Assembly: GCF_033547095.1 (NCBI RefSeq)
Contig: NZ_CP137852.1
Span: 4,241,001 to 4,305,000 of the forward strand
Source of the DNA: Sediminicoccus rosea
GTDB lineage: Bacteria > Pseudomonadota > Alphaproteobacteria > Acetobacterales > Acetobacteraceae
Direction of reading: 5' to 3'
Length of the DNA: 64,000 nt
The translations under genes were made by a program, and so were the position numbers. This document shows, piece by piece, positions 8,516-16,701 of this stretch (positions are counted from its first letter, which is position 1; every line of letters starts with the position of its first letter). The notes beneath the pieces are model-generated. The model did no database searches. It was given only the letters and a program-made list of their open reading frames with translations, and had not been told where the DNA came from.

Positions 8516-9744
8516 CCATGTTCACGCTCAACGCGGCCCAGGCGCGGATCCGCGACGCGGCCCGCGAATTGGCCAAGGACGCCTTCGCGCAATCCGCAGA
8601 GACGGACCGCAGCACGCAATACCCCTGGCCGATGGTCGAGAAGATGACGCGGGCGGGCTTCATGGGCATGACCGTGCCGCGCGAATGGGGCGGCCAGGGC
8701 GCCTCCTACCTGGATGCCGTGCTCGTCGTGGAGGAAATGGCCAAGGGCTGCGCCGTCTGCGGCCGCATCGCGGTCGAGGCGAACATGGGCGCGATCGGCG
8801 CCATCATGGCCTATGGCACGCCCGCCCAGAAGCGCATCGCGGCCGATCTGGTGCTGGCCGGCGACAAGCCCGCCATCTGCATCACCGAGCCCGAGGCGGG
8901 CTCCGCCGCCAGCGAGATGACGACAACGGCCGTGAAGAAGGGCGACCGCTGGATCATCAACGGCGTGAAGCACTGGATCACCGGCGGCGGCGTCTCGAAG
9001 CTGCACCTGATCTTCGCCCGCGCCATCGAGGATGGCGTGGAGCAGGGCATCGGCGGTTTCCTGGTCGTCCGTAACGGGGCGAATGATCCGGCGAACCTGG
9101 TGGTGCACAAGCGCATCCCCTCCATGGGCCTTTGCGGCATGCCCGAGGCGGAGCTGCATTTCCGTGACCTGGAGGTGGCGGACGACATGGTCCTGCGTGC
9201 GCCGGGTGGATTCAAGCGCGGCTTCGGCAAGCTGATGGACGCCTATAACGGCCAGCGCGTCGGCGCGGCCACGGCCGCACTCGGCATCGCCGCCGGCGCC
9301 TATGACCGCGCGCTGGATTTCGTGCAGCAGCGGCGCCAGTTCGGCCGGCCCATCGCGGAATTCCAGGGCCTGGGCTGGATGCTGGCCGACATGTCCATCA
9401 AGCTCGAAGCCAGCCGCGCGCTGATCTGGCAGGCGGCGGCGAGTGCCGGCCCCAATGGCTTCCCCGATCGCCTGATGGCCGCGCGCGCCAAGGTGCTGGC
9501 CGCCGACAGCGCGGTCGAGGTCACGAACATGGCGCTGCAGCTCTGGGGGGCCGCCGGCTATTCGCGCGAGAACCCGATGGAGCGCGCGGTGCGCGATGCG
9601 CGGATGTTCCCCATCGCGGGCGGCACCGCGCAGATCCTGCGCAACCAGGTCGCCGAGCAGCTGCTCGGCCGCAAGCTGCCGCAGACGCGGGATGGCATGC
9701 TGCGGCTCGCCATGGACGAGGCCGCGAAGTTGGCCGCCGAATGA
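8512..9744 (+). CDS. Acyl-CoA dehydrogenase family protein
   Basis: The product has 410 residues. It has the FAD-binding acyl-CoA dehydrogenase fold: an N-terminal helical domain, CITEPEAGSAAS, WIINGVKHWITGGG, RRQFGRPIAEFQGL and the C-terminal helix QLWGAAGYSRENPMERAVRDARMFPIAGGTAQILR. The position that is Glu in MCAD-type enzymes (the E of IxEGT) is Gly here (IAGGT). The alternative helix-G region reads FVQQRRQFG without an obvious Glu. The substrate cannot be named. ATGA overlaps join it to the TerB-like gene before it and the VOC gene after it. A second ATG at 8518 is an alternative start. Confidence 0.9.
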   Translation: MTMFTLNAAQARIRDAARELAKDAFAQSAETDRSTQYPWPMVEKMTRAGFMGMTVPREWGGQGASYLDAVLVVEEMAKGCAVCGRIAVEANMGAIGAIMAYGTPAQKRIAADLVLAGDKPAICITEPEAGSAASEMTTTAVKKGDRWIINGVKHWITGGGVSKLHLIFARAIEDGVEQGIGGFLVVRNGANDPANLVVHKRIPSMGLCGMPEAELHFRDLEVADDMVLRAPGGFKRGFGKLMDAYNGQRVGAATAALGIAAGAYDRALDFVQQRRQFGRPIAEFQGLGWMLADMSIKLEASRALIWQAAASAGPNGFPDRLMAARAKVLAADSAVEVTNMALQLWGAAGYSRENPMERAVRDARMFPIAGGTAQILRNQVAEQLLGRKLPQTRDGMLRLAMDEAAKLAAE

Positions 9745-10151
9745 GGCCCGCGCTCGATCAGCAGGTCACCTTCCTCTACGCCGAGAACCCGGAGGAATGC
9801 TGGCGCTTCTACGAGGAGGTGCTGGAACTGCCTTTGGTGCAGGACCAGGGCAGCGTGCGGATCTACGGCATTGACGGCACGCGCGCCTTCGTCGGCGTCT
9901 GCCGGGCCCGCGCGCCGCGCGCCTCGGAGAATCCGCGCGTGGTGGGCGGCGTGGTCTTCACGCTGGTGACGCAGGATGTGGAGGGCTGGCACGCCTTCCT
10001 CACGGCCAAGGGCGTGGCCCTGCCGATGGCGCCGACCTATTCCGAGGCCTACCGGATCACGCATTTCTTCTTCAACGATCCGGCCGGCTACACGATCGAG
10101 GTGCAGCGCTTCGAGCGGCCGGACTGGCCTTCCCTCAGGCCGGCCGTCTGA
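9741..10151 (+). CDS. VOC-superfamily (glyoxalase/dioxygenase-like) protein
   Basis: The product has 136 residues in the paired beta-alpha-beta-beta-beta layout of the vicinal oxygen chelate fold. It begins VTFLYAENPEECWRFYEEVLELPLVQDQGSVRIYGI and ends FNDPAGYTIEVQRFE, where the final Glu is the usual C-terminal metal ligand. It overlaps the acyl-CoA dehydrogenase stop by ATGA and is the last gene of that run. VOC proteins next to acyl-CoA genes may act as epimerases or thioester-handling enzymes; the substrate is unknown. Confidence 0.85.
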   Translation: MRPALDQQVTFLYAENPEECWRFYEEVLELPLVQDQGSVRIYGIDGTRAFVGVCRARAPRASENPRVVGGVVFTLVTQDVEGWHAFLTAKGVALPMAPTYSEAYRITHFFFNDPAGYTIEVQRFERPDWPSLRPAV

Positions 10152-10634
10152 TCAGCCGGGCGAGAGGCGCCGGAGCAGGGTGACGAGCTGCTCGCGCTCG
10201 CGCTCCGAGAGCGGGGCCATCAGCGCGTCATTGGCGCGCATCCCGGCCTCCCGCCCCTCGCGCACCACCGCCTCGCCCTCGGGCGTGATGGTCAGCACGC
10301 GCAGGCGGCGGTCCATCGGGTCGCTCGCGGTGCGCATGAAGCCGCGCGCGATCAGGCGGCGGACGACGCCCTGGATGGTGGCGGAGTCCATGCCGGCCAG
10401 CCGGCCCAGGTGATTCTGGGTGGCGCGGCCCATCTGCGAAAGCCGGACGAGGGTGGCGAATTGCGGGCCGGTGAGGCCGAGGCCCTGGGCGCGATCCTGG
10501 AAGATGGCCTGGTAGCGCTGGTGTGCGAGGCGCAGGAGATGGCCGGCCGAGGCGTCCAGGCAATACTCCGGAGCGCGCGACGCAGGCCGCGGCCGGCGCA
10601 CGACAAGGCTGGCGGGTTCAAGGATTTCGCTCAT
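10152..10634 (-). CDS. MarR-family transcriptional regulator
   Basis: The product has 160 residues from the ATG at 10634; a TTG 45 nt upstream is less likely. The winged helix-turn-helix is clear: LTGPQFATLVRLSQMGRATQNHLGRLAGMDSATIQGVVRRLIARGFMRTASDPMDRRLRVLTITPEGEAVV, with the conserved DxRxxxLxLTxxG wing. It is divergent from the TRAP transporter operon across about 150 nt that contain a TGCAT-AACG-ATGCA palindrome. It probably represses that operon until a ligand, perhaps an aromatic acid, binds. It converges on the VOC gene with no gap. Confidence 0.9.
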   Translation of the reverse strand: MSEILEPASLVVRRPRPASRAPEYCLDASAGHLLRLAHQRYQAIFQDRAQGLGLTGPQFATLVRLSQMGRATQNHLGRLAGMDSATIQGVVRRLIARGFMRTASDPMDRRLRVLTITPEGEAVVREGREAGMRANDALMAPLSEREREQLVTLLRRLSPG

Positions 10635-10713
10635 CGGACCCCGGCATTTGGCCTGCTTCGTTGCGCTGTCCGCAGGCAAGAGTCAAGGCCGCGAAGCCCC
10701 GCAACTCCAGCAT

Positions 10714-10727
10714 TGCATAACGATGCA
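10714..10727. promoter_or_regulatory. Putative MarR operator
   Basis: TGCAT-AACG-ATGCA is a perfect 5+5-bp dyad. It lies in the 151-nt gap between the divergent MarR gene (start 10634) and the TRAP binding-protein gene. MarR-family sites are often TTGC/GCAA-bordered palindromes of this size, and the left arm is extended by ATTGCAT. The assignment to this MarR protein is inferred from position. Confidence 0.5.
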
Positions 10728-10788
10728 CCTTTGGTTAAGGCCACGCGCACGGCGCCGCAAACGCGGCGTGACGCATGGGAGCGAAATG

Positions 10789-11925
10789 ATGACCGAATCA
10801 ACCAATGCCGGCCGTCGTGGCCTGCTGAAGGCCTCCGCTGTTGCCGCCACGGGCGCCGCCATCCTGGCCACGCCGCAAGTCAGCCGCGCGCAGACCGTGA
10901 CCCTGCGCTTCCAGTCGACCTGGCCGCAGCGCGACATCTTCCATGAATTCGCGGGCGACTATGTCAGCCGCGTCAACGCGATGGCCGGCGGCCGCCTGCG
11001 CCTTGAGCTGCTGGCCGCGGGTGCCGTGGTCGGCGCCTTCCAGTTGCTCGATGCCGTGCATGCCGGCACCCTCGATGGCGGCCATGGCGTCTCGGCCTAC
11101 TGGTTCGGCCGCAACCGCGCCTTCTCGCTCTTCGGCACCACGCCGCCCTGGTTCGGCGATGCCAACCAGCTGCTCGGCTGGTTCTACTATGGCGGCGGCG
11201 AGGCCCTGTATCGCGAGCTGATGCACGACACGCTGCGCATGAACGCCGTCGGCTTCATGTCCGGCCCGATGCCGACACAGCCGCTGGGCTGGTTCCGCAA
11301 CCCGATCGAGCGCGCCGAGCAGATCCGCGGCCTGCGCTACCGTACGGTGGGCCTCGCCACCGACCTCTTCCAGGAGATGGGTGCCGCCGTCGTGGCGCTG
11401 CCGGGCGGCGAGATCGTCCCCGCGCTGGAGCGCGGCGTCATTGACGCGGCGGAGTTCAACAACCCCTCCTCCGACCGCGTCCTCGGCTTCCCGGATGTGG
11501 CGAAGAACTACTACATCCAGTCCTACCACCAGGCGGTGGAATGCTTCGAGATCCTGTTCAACCGCCAGCGCTTCGACGCCCTGCCGGCCGAGAACCAGGC
11601 CCTGCTGCGCCACTGCGCCGAGGCGGCCTCGGCCGACATGTCGTGGAAGCTGCAGGACCGCTACTCGCGTGATCTGCTGGCCATGTCGCAGACCCAGGGC
11701 GTGAACGTGCGCCCCACGCCGCGCCCCATCCTGGACGCCCAGCTCCAGGCCTGGAACCGCGTGATCGAGCGCCAGGAGGCCGACAACAGCAGCCCGGCCG
11801 CCGGCCCCTTCTTCAAGAAGGTGTGCGACAGCCAGCGCGACTGGTGCCGCCGCGTCGGCAACTTCATGCTGCGCTACCAGGTGAGCCCGGTGGTCTCCTA
11901 CAATCACTTCTTCGCCCGCGGCTGA
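10789..11925 (+). CDS. TRAP transporter solute-binding protein (DctP type)
   Basis: The product has about 378 residues. The N-terminus carries a Tat-type signal (GRRGLLKASAVAATGAAILATPQVSRAQ) for export to the periplasm. The mature part starts TVTLRFQSTWPQRDIFHEFAGDYVSRV and contains the DctP-family core RGLRYRTVGLATDLFQEMGAAVVALPGGEIVPALERGVIDAAEFNNPSSD, including the conserved Arg that pairs with a ligand carboxylate. Two adjacent ATGs (10786, 10789) are possible; GGGAG is 7 nt before the second. A strong hairpin follows the stop, which should raise binding protein over permease levels. Confidence 0.93.
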   Translation: MTESTNAGRRGLLKASAVAATGAAILATPQVSRAQTVTLRFQSTWPQRDIFHEFAGDYVSRVNAMAGGRLRLELLAAGAVVGAFQLLDAVHAGTLDGGHGVSAYWFGRNRAFSLFGTTPPWFGDANQLLGWFYYGGGEALYRELMHDTLRMNAVGFMSGPMPTQPLGWFRNPIERAEQIRGLRYRTVGLATDLFQEMGAAVVALPGGEIVPALERGVIDAAEFNNPSSDRVLGFPDVAKNYYIQSYHQAVECFEILFNRQRFDALPAENQALLRHCAEAASADMSWKLQDRYSRDLLAMSQTQGVNVRPTPRPILDAQLQAWNRVIERQEADNSSPAAGPFFKKVCDSQRDWCRRVGNFMLRYQVSPVVSYNHFFARG

Positions 11926-11944
11926 GCGGACGGAACTCCAGCAC

Positions 11945-11979
11945 CCGGCCCGGTGAGCTCGCCTCACCGGGCCGGTTTT
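11945..11979 (+). terminator. Intra-operon terminator/attenuator after the TRAP binding protein
   Basis: A perfect 13-bp inverted repeat (11945-11957 and 11963-11975) with a 5-nt loop is followed by TTTT (11976-11979). It lies between dctP (stop 11925) and dctQ (start about 11998) in the same transcription direction. Partial termination or 3'-end protection here is the usual way to make periplasmic binding protein in excess over the permeases. Confidence 0.8.
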
Positions 11980-11997
11980 GTATCGGGGAAGATGAAC

Positions 11998-12717
11998 ATG
12001 ACCGACAGTTTAGTGACAGGCGGCCTCGCCGGCCTCGTCGTCGTGGCGCTCATCATCGGCATCGCGTTCTCCACCAATGAGGTGGTGAGCCGGGCCCTCC
12101 TGGCCGTGGACCGCTTCTCCACGCTGATCGGCCAGACCTTCTCCTGGACCATCCTGCTGCTGACGGCGGCCATCACCTATGAGGTGATCGCGCGCCGCTT
12201 CTTCTCGGCCCCCACCAACTGGGGCTACGACGTGCAGTACATGCTCTACGGCACGCTGTTCATGTTCGCGGGCGCCTATGCGCTCAGCCGGAACGGCCAT
12301 GTGCGCGGCGACTTCCTCTACCGCATGATGCCCGCGCGCCGGCAGGCCATGCTCGACCTGCTGCTCTACATCCTGTTCTTCTTCCCCGCGATCTTCGCCT
12401 TCATGGTGGCTGGCTGGCACTTCTTCGAGCTGAGCTGGATCCAGAACGAGCGCAGCATGTTCTCGCCCTCGGGCCCGATCATCTGGCCGTTCAAAGGCAT
12501 CATCCCCGTCGTCGGCTTCATCATGCTGCTGCAGGGCCTGGTCGAGGTGGTCCGCTGCGTGCGGGCCATCCGCTCGGGCGAGTGGCCGCAGCGCCTCTCC
12601 GACGTGGAGGAGCTCGACCAGATCATCCTCGCCAAGGCGGCCGAGAAGTCGCCCGAGGAACTCGCCCGCGAACTCGCGGAAAACGCCGACGCGGCCCTCT
12701 CCACCAAGGGACGGTAA
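11998..12717 (+). CDS. TRAP transporter small permease (DctQ type)
   Basis: The product has 239 residues with four main hydrophobic segments and the DctQ hallmark region YEVIARRFFSAPTNWGYDVQYMLYGTLFMFAGAYALSRNGHVRGDFLYRMMP. The ATG at 11998 has GGGGAA 7 nt upstream; ATG 11992 is too close to that site. Small TRAP permeases usually have about 160-200 residues. This one has a long hydrophilic C-terminal tail (about 200-239, VEELDQIILAKAAEKSPEELARELAENADAALSTKGR) that is probably cytoplasmic. Confidence 0.9.
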   Translation: MTDSLVTGGLAGLVVVALIIGIAFSTNEVVSRALLAVDRFSTLIGQTFSWTILLLTAAITYEVIARRFFSAPTNWGYDVQYMLYGTLFMFAGAYALSRNGHVRGDFLYRMMPARRQAMLDLLLYILFFFPAIFAFMVAGWHFFELSWIQNERSMFSPSGPIIWPFKGIIPVVGFIMLLQGLVEVVRCVRAIRSGEWPQRLSDVEELDQIILAKAAEKSPEELARELAENADAALSTKGR

Positions 12718-12723
12718 ACCACC

Positions 12724-14136
12724 ATGATCTCCGATGCCGGCCTTGGCCTGACGCAGCTTCTGCTGTTCCTGTTCTTCATCCTGCTGGGCTTTCCCATCGC
12801 CTTCACGCTGATGGCGATGGGCCTGTTCTTCGGCTATCTCGGCATGGGCGAGCGCGTCTTCGACCTGCTGATCCAGCGCACCTATGCGGTGATGAGCAGC
12901 GACGTGCTGATCTCCGTGCCGCTCTTCGTGCTGATGGGCTACATCATCGAACGCGCGAACATCCTGGACCGCCTGTTTCGCGCGCTGCAGATGGCCTCCG
13001 GCAACATCCCCGGTTCGCTCGCCGTCGCGACACTCGCCACCTGCGCGCTCTTCGCCACCGCCACGGGCATCGTGGGCGCCGTGGTCACGCTGATGGGCCT
13101 GCTGGCGTTTCCCGCCATGCTGCGCGCGGGCTATGACGTGAAGCTCGCCGCCGGCGTGGTCTGCGCGGGCGGCTGCCTGGGCATCCTCATCCCGCCCTCC
13201 ATCATGCTGATCCTCTATGGCGCCACGGCGGGCGTCTCGGTCGTGCAGCTCTATGCCGCGGCCTTCATCCCCGGCATCACGCTGGCCGGTCTCTACATCG
13301 CCTATGCGATCGGCATCGCCATCCTCAAGCCGGAAGTGGCCCCCCGCCTGCCGCCCGAGGCGGTGAAGGTGCCCTTCGGCCAGCTGGTCTGGGCGCTGCT
13401 GACCAGCTTCTTCCCGCTGGCCCTGCTGATCGCCATGGTGCTGGGCGCCATCCTGATGGGCCTCGCCACGCCGTCGGAGGCGGCGGCGATGGGCTCGCTC
13501 GGCTCCATCATCCTCGCCGTCGCCTATCGCTCCTTCAGCTTCCAGAAGCTGAAGGAGAGCGTGTTCCTGACGGCGCGCACCAGCGCCATGGTCTGCTGGC
13601 TCTTCGTCGGCTCCTACATCTTCTCCTCGGTCTTCGGGTATCTCGGCGGCCAGGGCGTGGTGGAGGAGTTCGTGAAGAGCCTGCCGCTCAACACCTTCAC
13701 CTTCATGCTTCTGGCGCAGGCCATCATCTTCGTCCTGGGCTGGCCGCTGGAATGGACCGAGATCATCGTGATCTTCGTGCCGATCTTCCTGCCGCTGCTG
13801 GATGATTTCGGCGTGGACCCGCTGTTCTTCGGCATCCTCATCGCACTGAACCTGCAGACGAGCTTCCTCTCGCCGCCGGTCGCCATGGCCGCCTTCTACC
13901 TGAAGGGTGTCGCGCCCAAGCACGTGAAGATCGAGGACATCTTCAAGGGCTGCATGCCCTTCATCTACATCGTCGTCTTCACCATGCTGATGGTCTATGC
14001 CTTCCCGGGCCTGGTCACCTGGCTGCCGGAGCAGCTCTATGGCGGTGACGCCGGCCCGCCCGCCGTCTCGATGGAATCTCCGCCCGAGGGCGGCTTCCAG
14101 GAGGAGGAGATGCCCGAGCTCCCGCCGCTGCGATGA
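12724..14136 (+). CDS. TRAP transporter large permease (DctM type)
   Basis: The product has 470 residues and about 12-13 membrane segments in the DctM family. Typical parts include LLGFPIAFTLMAMGLFFGYLGMG, GIVGAVVTLMGLLAFPAML, GCLGILIPPSIMLILYG and LNLQTSFLSPPVAMAAFYLKGVAP. It drives Na+-coupled uptake of the ligand delivered by the upstream binding protein, in a complex with the small permease 6 nt upstream. The C-terminus extends about 30 residues past the last helix with an unusual Pro/Glu-rich tail (GDAGPPAVSMESPPEGGFQEEEMPELPPLR). Confidence 0.93.
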   Translation: MISDAGLGLTQLLLFLFFILLGFPIAFTLMAMGLFFGYLGMGERVFDLLIQRTYAVMSSDVLISVPLFVLMGYIIERANILDRLFRALQMASGNIPGSLAVATLATCALFATATGIVGAVVTLMGLLAFPAMLRAGYDVKLAAGVVCAGGCLGILIPPSIMLILYGATAGVSVVQLYAAAFIPGITLAGLYIAYAIGIAILKPEVAPRLPPEAVKVPFGQLVWALLTSFFPLALLIAMVLGAILMGLATPSEAAAMGSLGSIILAVAYRSFSFQKLKESVFLTARTSAMVCWLFVGSYIFSSVFGYLGGQGVVEEFVKSLPLNTFTFMLLAQAIIFVLGWPLEWTEIIVIFVPIFLPLLDDFGVDPLFFGILIALNLQTSFLSPPVAMAAFYLKGVAPKHVKIEDIFKGCMPFIYIVVFTMLMVYAFPGLVTWLPEQLYGGDAGPPAVSMESPPEGGFQEEEMPELPPLR

Positions 14137-14828
14137 GCGCGACCGAAGCGGCGAAGTTCCTGGGCGAGGCCTGGGAGACGGGCCACTCCCTCGCCCCCTT
14201 CCCCGAGGATCTCGCGCCCGCCGATATCGCCGCGGGCGAGGCGATCGCGGCGGAGCTGGTCGAGGCGCTGGGCCTGCCGGTCTGCGGCGTGCGCCTGGCC
14301 CCCGGGCCGGATGGACTGAGCATGCTCTCCGCGCCGCTGCTGGCCCCGCGCATGCTGCGCGTGGGCACCCCGGTGGCGCTTTCGGCGCTGCGCAGCCCGC
14401 GCATCTCCGCGGGCTTCCTCGGCGTGCTGGCGGAACCCTTCGAGGCGGGCGAGCCGGTGTTCTCGGCCTATCATCCCGTGCTCGACATCGCGGCCACGCG
14501 CTACACGTCGGGCGCGGCGGATGCGGCGCACCAGGTGGCGGATCTGGGGGGCCTTGGCCTCGTGCTCGTCGGCAAGCGCTGGATCGGCACGCTGCCCGAG
14601 GATGGCGAGGCGCGGATTGGCCTGACCGGCGCAAGGCCGCGCCCGCTGCGCGCGCCGCTCGCCAACCTCATGCGCCAGGCGGGGGAGGAGGCGCTGCGCT
14701 GGGGCGCGCTGCCGGCCGGCGCCGTGCTGGTGGTGGCCGGGCTCGCCACCGGCTCGCCGCCCGTGGCGGGGCAGAAATGGGCCGCGGCGGTCTCGCCCGT
14801 GGGGCGGATCTCGGCGGTGCTGGGCTAG
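14133..14828 (+). CDS. 2-keto-4-pentenoate hydratase-like protein, probably inactive
   Basis: The product has 231 residues and overlaps the DctM stop by ATGA, so it belongs to the TRAP operon. The order of motifs follows MhpD/2-oxopent-4-dienoate hydratases (FAH fold), including the C-terminal LPAGAVLVVAGLATGSPPVAGQKWAAAVSPVGRISAVLG. The metal-binding Glu-x-Glu of that family (as in PKVEAEL) aligns with PRISAGF at 89-95, so both Glu become Ser92 and Gly94; the third acid may be Asp118. It may be a ligand-binding or structural relative of the enzyme. The family call is moderate confidence. Confidence 0.65.
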   Translation: MSATEAAKFLGEAWETGHSLAPFPEDLAPADIAAGEAIAAELVEALGLPVCGVRLAPGPDGLSMLSAPLLAPRMLRVGTPVALSALRSPRISAGFLGVLAEPFEAGEPVFSAYHPVLDIAATRYTSGAADAAHQVADLGGLGLVLVGKRWIGTLPEDGEARIGLTGARPRPLRAPLANLMRQAGEEALRWGALPAGAVLVVAGLATGSPPVAGQKWAAAVSPVGRISAVLG

Positions 14829-14903
14829 CCGCACCGCGCGCCCGGAAGGGCTTTGTCAATCTCCGGCGGCTACCCCTCACGCTCCGCGAGGCCGGAGAGC
14901 GAG

Positions 14904-15725
14904 ATGAGGACCGAGACGACATGCCCGGGTTGCCGTGACGGCGCGGCCTTCGACCATGCGATCACCATGGCGTTCCAGCCCATCCTGAACACCCGCACCG
15001 GGCGGGTCTTCGCGCAGGAAGCGCTGGTGCGCGGCGCGGATGGCGCGGGGGCGGCCGAGGTGCTGGCCCATGTCACCGAGGGGAACCGCTACGCCTTCGA
15101 CCAGATCTGCCGCACCACCGCCATCGCGCTGGCGGCCCGGCTGGGCCTCGCGCAAACCGACGCCGCGCTCTCCGTCAACTTCCTGCCCAATGCGGTCTAT
15201 GAGCCCAAGGCCTGCATCCGCCTGACCCTCGCCACCGCGCTGCGCCATGGCCTGCCGCTCGACCGGATCATCTTCGAATTCACCGAATCCGAGAGCGTGG
15301 ACACCGCGCACCTGATCAACATCCTGCGTGCCTACAAGGCGATGGGCTTCCGGACCGCGATCGATGATTTCGGCGCGGGCTATGCCGGGCTCGGCCTCCT
15401 GTCCAAGTTCCAGCCGGACATCGTGAAGATCGACATGGCGCTGGTGCAGGGCCTCGACACCGACCGCGCCAAGCGGACCATCCTGCGGGGCACCCTGCGC
15501 ATCCTGGACGAGCTGGAGATCACCGCGATCTGCGAGGGGGTGGAGACGCCGGGCGAATACGCGGTGCTGCGCGACATGGGCGTGGAGCTGATGCAGGGCT
15601 ACCTGCTCGGCCGGCCGGCATTGGCGAGCCTCACCCACCCGGCCTGCCCGCCGCCGGTGATCCCGCCGCACGCTTGGTCCGCCCGGGGCGGGGCGGCTTG
15701 CGCCCAGGCCGCGCCGGGCGGCTGA
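14904..15725 (+). CDS. EAL-domain cyclic-di-GMP phosphodiesterase
   Basis: The product has 273 residues and is essentially one EAL domain with no membrane or sensory domain. All main catalytic signatures are visible: QEALVRG (the EAL motif), SVNFLPNA, IIFEFTESE, AIDDFGAGYAGL, DIVKIDMALV, CEGVET and QGYLLGRP. It should hydrolyse c-di-GMP in the cytoplasm. A possible N-terminal metal site is suggested by TTCPGCRDG. The last 35 residues are low-complexity Ala/Pro. The ATG at 14904 has GGAGAG upstream. It is 75 nt past the TRAP operon and converges on the HMG-CoA-lyase-like gene. Confidence 0.92.
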   Translation: MRTETTCPGCRDGAAFDHAITMAFQPILNTRTGRVFAQEALVRGADGAGAAEVLAHVTEGNRYAFDQICRTTAIALAARLGLAQTDAALSVNFLPNAVYEPKACIRLTLATALRHGLPLDRIIFEFTESESVDTAHLINILRAYKAMGFRTAIDDFGAGYAGLGLLSKFQPDIVKIDMALVQGLDTDRAKRTILRGTLRILDELEITAICEGVETPGEYAVLRDMGVELMQGYLLGRPALASLTHPACPPPVIPPHAWSARGGAACAQAAPGG

Positions 15726-15744
15726 ACGCCGCGGCAGCGGCCGC

Positions 15745-16701
15745 TCAGGCGGCCCGCCGGAAGGCCGCGAGGCCGCCGCTGCGCAGCAGGTTGGAAGGCA
15801 GCCTGTGGCCGACGATGCGCTCGGCCAGCTTCGCCGCCTCGATCAGCGCATCCAGGTCCACGCCGGTCGCGACGCCCATCTCCTCGCAGAGAAAGACCAG
15901 CTCCTCGGTCGCGATATTGCCCGGCGCGCCGGGATGGCCCGCGAAGGGGCAGCCACCAAGCCCCGCCACCGCGGCGTCGAAGGCGGAGACGCCGAGCCGC
16001 AGCCCGGCCGCCGCGCAGGCGATGCCGAGGCCGCGCGTGTCATGCAGGTGCAGCGAGAGCTTGGGGCCCGGGAATTTCTCCCGCACCGCGCCCACCAGCC
16101 GCTCCACCAGCAGGGGATTGGCCCAGCCCATGCTGTCGGCGAGCGAGATCTTCTCCACCGTGCAGCCGGTCTCGGCGGCGATCGCCATGGCGTCGGACAG
16201 CGCGGCCATGGCCTGCGCGGTGGGGACGGCGCCCGAGAAATTGCAGCCGAAGGCGGCCTGGACCGAGACGCGCGTGATGGGCACACCCGCCGCCTGGTGG
16301 CTCGCCACATGCTGGCGCTGCGCCACCAGCTGCTCGGCATGGCTGCGGTTGAGATTGCGCCGCGTGAAGGCCTCGGAACCGGTGACGGTGATCGAGCCCT
16401 CGATGGTCAGCCGGTCCGCGAAGGCCTGCACGCGGGCGAGGCCCGCCGCGTTGAACCAGAGCGCGGTATAGGCGACACCCGCGCGCGGGGTGAAACCGGC
16501 GACGACCTGCTCCGCATCCGCCCAGCCGGGAACGATCTTCGGGCTCACGAAGCTCGCCACCTGCAGGCGCGGCACGCCCGTCGCCGAGAGCGCATTGATC
16601 AGCGCGATCTTGTCGGCCGTCGCGATCGGGCCGGGCTCGATCTGGAAGCCCTCGCGCGGGCCTTCCTCGGTGATCTCGACGCGGGCGGGCAGGTCGCTCA
16701 T
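15745..16701 (-). CDS. Hydroxymethylglutaryl-CoA lyase family protein
   Basis: The product has 318 residues with the TIM-barrel HMGL fold. It shows RVEITEEGPREGFQIEPG (catalytic Arg), a His-x-His metal motif in SLHLHDTRGLG, and the flexible catalytic-Cys loop AGLGGCPFAGHPGAPGNIATEELVFLCEEMG. It cleaves a 3-hydroxy-3-methylacyl-CoA-like substrate to acetyl-CoA or pyruvate plus a keto acid; the exact substrate is unknown. Its ATG overlaps the stop of the DUF3237 gene (ATGA), making a two-gene operon. A second paralogue lies at 39801-40703. Confidence 0.9.
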   Translation of the reverse strand: MSDLPARVEITEEGPREGFQIEPGPIATADKIALINALSATGVPRLQVASFVSPKIVPGWADAEQVVAGFTPRAGVAYTALWFNAAGLARVQAFADRLTIEGSITVTGSEAFTRRNLNRSHAEQLVAQRQHVASHQAAGVPITRVSVQAAFGCNFSGAVPTAQAMAALSDAMAIAAETGCTVEKISLADSMGWANPLLVERLVGAVREKFPGPKLSLHLHDTRGLGIACAAAGLRLGVSAFDAAVAGLGGCPFAGHPGAPGNIATEELVFLCEEMGVATGVDLDALIEAAKLAERIVGHRLPSNLLRSGGLAAFRRAA

